Source: Ligula intestinalis (lineage: Eukaryota; Platyhelminthes; Cestoda; Diphyllobothriidea; Diphyllobothriidae). From it: a stretch of DNA of 64,000 bases. The position numbers were made by a program, and so were the translations under genes. Position 1 is the stretch's first letter, and each line of letters opens with the position of its first letter. Below are positions 59,021 to 64,000 of the stretch, in pieces. The stretch lies in the NCBI GenBank assembly GCA_036362985.1, contig JAYGXS010000004.1, positions 61,419,380 to 61,483,379 of the forward strand, in the 5' to 3' direction. A model generated the notes under the pieces. The model did no database searches. It was not told where the DNA came from and worked only from the letters and a program-made list of their open reading frames with translations.

Positions 59021-59084
59021 TTGGAATTTGCACGCTTGCATTCCATGGCTCTCGAATATCTCCAGGTAGATGGTGCTTACCCAA

Positions 59085-59440
59085 TATCAGTGACGACAGG
59101 TTGTCTTGGCCTTACTCGGGGCGCTGCGCCTCGCGTGCGTGTGTACCTTGGAGTGTATCGGTAGCAGTCTAGTTCTCGGCCAACCACGGCTAGCCAATTC
59201 GGCCGATCAACTTCAAGGTTGCTCAAGGCGCTGCAGCGCACGCCCCACACTGACTCGAGCCACCGTTTTGTTGCAGCGTCTGGAGTGCGCTCTCGTCCGG
59301 CTATCAACTTGTTCCAACCTGTTATCTACCCATTCTGTACAGAGTATAATATCCTGGTAATTGGAGTCCAACAACTTCTCCTCCTATTCCGGAACGGGCC
59401 TGAAGACCGTAGTGGTTGAGGTCTCCTGTAGCTTAGGTTG
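59085..59440 (-). repeat. SINE-like family A copy
   Basis: On the minus strand: CTCAACCACTACGGTCTTCA, GGCCCGTTCCGGAATAGGAG, TATTATACTCTGTACAGAAT, then the body. Confidence 0.65.
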
Positions 59441-60050
59441 CCATGATTGTAGCCAACCCACTTGAGTTGTGGATAAGTCGGACATCAAATTAGCCCCCTT
59501 CAACCCCCATTCTCGGTCAGTGACAATCATTATGTCTGCACCGTGATAAATAGCATTTAGTCATTAACATGGGCATGAGGTCAAAGACTTACTTCGCTAC
59601 CGGGGTGCCGGTGTTATGTCTGACTGATGCTGTCGGTTAATCCGGAGGACGCTTTGTCCTCTCAATACAGACGTAGGTGCTTCGGCGGCTAATGAATCCA
59701 CCTGTTCTTTGATCCGAGTACAGGAAACTGTAGCTGCCCGCTCTCGGGGTCGTCAGTCCCGCCGTTTACCCATACCGCCCTCAATCCACCCAATGCACGT
59801 GCGTCAACCTCCGGCTGGTGACACCGATCGATATTCCTCTCTTCATTGATTGGCTGCAGCTGGACGAGGCCTTGGGCAGAGTTGCTTCGTTGGGCACTAG
59901 CCTGTAGAGAACGCATGTGGCGGTGATTCGTGTAACCTCGCTGCTTCATTAAAGCTTTGTCTATTCAAGTGTCTTTGGGAGTCTTCAAGTTGTCAACCGG
60001 CGTACCTCGGCAAAACAAAAAGCATAAATACTAATGTAAACCTATACACA
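59441..60050. other. Unassigned, repeat-like
   Basis: 59640-59970 contains a sequence that looks element-like (ends in CATTAAAGCTTTGTCTATTC, a possible polyadenylation signal). No second copy was found here, and the open frame on the minus strand (59949-59689) has no known domain. Confidence 0.3.
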
Positions 60051-60054
60051 TGAA

Positions 60055-60180
60055 AAGAAGAGGCTATCACGGGAACCATAGGTTTACTCTCCTGACGTTT
60101 CAAAAGTGTACAGGCTTCCCTCAGTAGAGGTGGAAATAGTACCGCGCCTCACAGTATTTATAGGAAGTGACAAAACATAA
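60055..60180 (-). ncRNA. Solo PLE end with hammerhead-like remnant
   Basis: The minus strand has CTACTGAGGGAAGCCTG and then GAAACGTC (60101-60094) with AGGAG after it, matching the order of PLE 3' ends. The core is CTGAGGG in place of CTGANGA. Confidence 0.35.
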
Positions 60181-60747
60181 ATAATACGGGTTTAAGGGCA
60201 GCGGAAGGGGATAGATAGGGTTTATAAATAATCCTGTCACTTGATGAAGCTGACAGGTTGAGGTCAGTTTAGAGGCCGTCCGCCCTGTTTATTGTGCTCC
60301 CTCCGTGTGTAGCTGGCTCCAGCACGGGTTCGTGAGGTCAGTGGGTAGGGTTATACAAATGTACATCCATTTTAATTTGAAGGGAAACAAACCCAAAGAA
60401 ATACAAGTCTCACTCCCATGTCGGGTAAATGTGTGTTGGTCAGCAGAAAAGTGGCTTCCAGCAGAACACCTGTGCCACTAAAATGTATTTCTTTCTTCGT
60501 GGCAAAATCGATGGATCAGGCAGCACTTAACTGGGCATAAAATAACAGGTTATGGCAGTTGGAAGGGAGTGATGATTAGTTGCTGCGTCAATTCTCGCTG
60601 GTACTGCAGCTCATAGGGGTCTTCGAATAATCGAAAACCATAGGAATACCTCACGAGATTGGTGTCCGTAAACCAGTCCGGATGCGTTCCTTCTGACCCT
60701 TGAGGTCTAGCCTATAGTCCTCATAGGCAACTTGCACCGTTGTGGGA

Positions 60748-61214
60748 TACGATGTGGTCCGGCCAGATAATAGACGATGAAACGTATCCCAAGATTTATA
60801 AGCTAGTGAATTTGATAAGGCGTGAAAGGCCGGAGTGTTATGAATGATTTAATAAGGTTAGAAGGAGTAGAATATGAGCTGCTTGCAAGTGACTCCCAGA
60901 CAAGTGCAGTCCAGCCATGAGTGGGCCGGAGTCCAGAGGCGCAGTCCGCAAAGTAGATCACCGGGTCCGGAGGTCTGCAACCGAACAGTAGATCGTCGGT
61001 TCCGGGAGTGTCTTAGAATAAGCATTCACCACCTTATGGTCTGCTTGTGATTTCGCTTTGGGGGTGGTTGGCCAGTTGTCCACACAGGTCAATGACCTTA
61101 ATCTGAGATTTGACCGTCTAGCGCACACGGACCGGTAGGCAAGAAAGCTAGACACTCGGGTCATGCCCCACAGGCATGTGAGCAAAGCATGGCTTAGAAT
61201 AAGAGGTCGCTAAA
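60748..61214 (+). repeat. Repeat family B copy
   Basis: See 55848-56340. The two copies agree along about 470 bp with small indels and end at the same position. Confidence 0.8.
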
Positions 61215-64000
61215 CCGTAATGAGCACGCAGAACTTGAGACTGAGTGCCGAAAATGACCAGGGGATTTGAATGAGCATTTGTTGCTTATTTTTCTTCATC
61301 GGTAAAAGCCGACTTAGTTCCAGGACCAGCTGGCGCCGGACTCAGAACTCGGGTCTACTGGGGCCGAAGTTGACTGTGGCTAGCTGATCACAGCGAATGC
61401 GTCACAACTGAAAACTTTCGTCTTCTCAGTCTGCTTTCGTGATATATCTAGCTTGTGGATGCCTGTTCAACGGTCTTTGGGATGTTTCACCATCGCGAAG
61501 TCGGCGAGCATGAGATGAAACAGCACTGGAGTTAAACCGTTTTTAATTTAACCACTGCAATAATGCCCCTCTGTAAACATTCAGCCCCAATGTTGCAAAG
61601 GTTGGATTATCAAATGGAAAAGGAGGATATAACATACTTTTTTGAAAGAAAAAAATGAATAACCGATCTTTAGCATGAAGGTTAAATTGGTCTGAGATGT
61701 CGGGCTTGTTCGATAGGTCATCATCAGAGACGCGGAAGGCAACAGCAAACAGGCAATATTCAACGTACCTTGAAACTCATCAGATGCAAGTTTCGAATAG
61801 ATAGAACCACGCACTTGGGGACTGGTACCACTACGCAAGCTATGCTTTCCATCAAAATAAGCCTGTTTATCAAATCCATTCCATTTTCAACGCGCTTTTC
61901 CCGAAATTCCTTTTACCAGGAAGAATAGAGAGAAATATATCCACAGCTTTCCTCCTTACATCGTCTTTTTAGACTAACACTGCGCGGTGGAATTGAAACG
62001 TGAAGTTACAAGAAGGTGGCCGGCACAACGCAGATCCCTAATGGCCAAGTGCAGTTATGTCAAGAAGCTCATCAGCAGAGTTGGGAATCAGGCAGAAGTA
62101 GCTTATGTAGCCCCACTCATATACCCCTAGTCCCAGCATTTTGTCCCGCAATACGGTGGTCATCGAGTTTTGTGGGTGGGGAAGGAAATCTTTAGAAGTA
62201 ATTGTACAAGGAAAAATGTAGTCGAGGTGGCTTCCCGCGGCCGCTGGGAGCAGGTTGTTCCGCATGTAAACTGAAGGTCTGCGCGGTGCTTGGCGCCGTG
62301 GACTATACTAATCTAACTCCAGAACGGTAAGTTGGACCTCGGATAAGTTGAAGTAGACGACCTCCTAACCACCATTTCAATTTTTCGGTAAATTCAAGAA
62401 ACCTGCAATTTGATAATCGGGTTTTTTCGCAATAAGTTAAATGATAATACAGATTAGGAAAAGCTACAGATATAAATTAACAACATTTCTAAATACAGTA
62501 AAACAAAAGTGCATTTAGTATTTATTAAAGTATATTCCACTGCGTGTCCTAATTTTCCACCCATAAATCCCGATAACGACCGTTTTCGTAGGAAAACATG
62601 CAGGTTGTAGAGACTAATGAGTGGGGCTGCATAAACTAGCGTTGCCGGTAATCATTGTAGTACTCGAGGGCGGCTTGGTACATATGTGACAATTTGTAGC
62701 AGAATAGTGACATCGAAGATTTCATAAAATTTTGCTGACGTCCTGCCCCATGGTAACTGACGTCTGGAAGACACCGAAACTGCGGTATTTGTTACCACAT
62801 ATTGAAAAACGTTTCCGAGGCAACGAAGTGTCCTATCGCTGTTTTATTTGCCGATATCGCATGAGCAAGTGGCCATCGTGACTTGAACCACAGTGGCACA
62901 AAAATGGCCAGCCGGGTAACCAGGATGGCACGGTGGAAGGTAATTGACGCATAGAGCTCCGATGAGAACTCAGTGAGCAGTCAAGGTGACCCTCCAACTA
63001 CCTCCAAGCCCTAGCACGACAGGGTACCACATCTGCTGACTGACTGAGATTGTTTCTTGTGATAGACGCTTGCACGAATAAAATATTCGTTTCGGTAATC
63101 GGTAGTTCCCTTTGGGCCTCTGTAGTGCATTAATATAATGGAAGTGTCATTTGTATCTCCACGCATAACACAATTTCGTATGCATTGCGTCTTGATGTTT
63201 TATTAATACTTCGTCGTTAGTAGCAACACTGGCAAGCAATTTTTTCAAAAGACACCCAGCAATTTTACGAGCGGGAACGCGGGTTTGAGGTTTATTCACA
63301 TCGTTTACTTTCACCGAATACCACAAAAAAACATGCTGAAAATACATCTCAACCGAATGCGGAGAAGCTGACACCAAACACTCAAATATGTTGAAAATGC
63401 TTGATTTAAACCATTTTGAGCGTTCCTTTCGAAAAAAGACCATTTCCGAAAAAAAACATTTTCCAGCTGAAATGCAGCACGAACAGATATTTGTGATCGA
63501 CTGTCTTCCTGTCATGTTTTATGCGCATAGCGGAACTCCAACTAGGGTCGTCAATGTTCACACAATAGCCTGACAGCCACTCCGCCCCCCCACCCCTGAT
63601 AACGCGAAAGCATTTTCTGGTTAGATTAATCTGGCATCAGCCATCGATGCTAGTAAGGACACGGGCGGTCGGTTCGATCAGCGAACGAAGGGCGGTCGGT
63701 TTGATCAGCGAACGACGGGCCTACCCCCCCCCGCCCCTCACGAAAGCCCGACGAAACATTGAGTTCAGGCCTAATCTGTACAACAGTTCACGCTGCGTGC
63801 GTATTGGTGCTCACGTGATCAGTCATCCTTTTGTGCTGCCGAATCAACAGCGCCCGATAGTACCGACCACTGCGGCGTTGTAAAATCGATAATCACATGC
63901 ACTCTTGCTTAAAGCCCCCTCAGCGGAGTTGCTGATCGGCCCTGTAGTAGCAAACGCCATTGTATTTGCGGGTCTACGCAAAACCGGTGAGTATCTGCTT
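61215..64000. other. No recognised gene
   Basis: A direct duplication of about 24 bp (GGGCGGTCGGTT-GATCAGCGAACG) occurs at 63661-63717, next to a C-rich run. Frames such as 63147-63515 (-) lack known domains and good splice sites. Confidence 0.4.

Noticed and set aside
59689..59949. 86-codon minus-strand frame
   Set aside because: No domain; the region looks like the end of a repeat or LTR, but no second copy or boundary could be found to support that.

Overview
This 64 kb window is eukaryotic nuclear DNA. It is dominated by degenerate retroelements and short interspersed repeats, with few and widely spaced genes that contain introns. The mixture of Penelope-like elements (PLEs) with GIY-YIG endonucleases, an RTE-like non-LTR fragment, a Ty3/Gypsy relic, tRNA-derived SINEs and long intronic gaps fits a flatworm. 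My best guess is a diphyllobothriidean tapeworm, but that rests on family resemblance and not on a database search. Two runs of N (24696-24705 and 46597-46696) show that it is a draft scaffold.

Layout. 1-3660: two PLE pseudogenes lie tail to tail. 4336-5761: the last two coding exons of a 2H-phosphoesterase (AKAP7/LENG9-like) gene on the + strand. 6140-6990: an RTE-like reverse-transcriptase tail, broken by a fold-back that carries a hammerhead-ribozyme-like core. 7.0-13.3 kb: noncoding, with SINE-like copies. 13340-21580 (- strand): a C2H2 zinc-finger gene whose two visible coding exons flank a 6 kb intron full of repeats. 22-31 kb: tRNA-derived composite SINEs, a third PLE copy (25.0-26.5 kb) and various repeats. 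31-39 kb: many copies of a 0.3-0.5 kb SINE-like family. 39.7-42.3 kb: a Ty3/Gypsy relic on the - strand. 43.9-44.5 kb: a TA-flanked MITE. 44.8-45.5 kb: a miniature element in which a GIY-YIG C-terminus sits between inverted repeats bearing a second type of hammerhead-like motif. 46-64 kb: more SINE-like copies, a tRNA-Ser(GCT) gene at 52.6 kb, and a few weak candidate exons.

Only three genes are well supported: the 2H phosphoesterase, the zinc-finger protein and tRNA-Ser. The rest is best read as intergenic or intronic repeat landscape. The most notable theme is that at least two structurally different hammerhead-ribozyme-like motifs recur at the ends of PLE-related elements. They occur both attached to PLE coding remnants and as solo or fold-back fragments. 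Strand calls, splice sites and motif matches were read by eye; no alignment or folding program was run.
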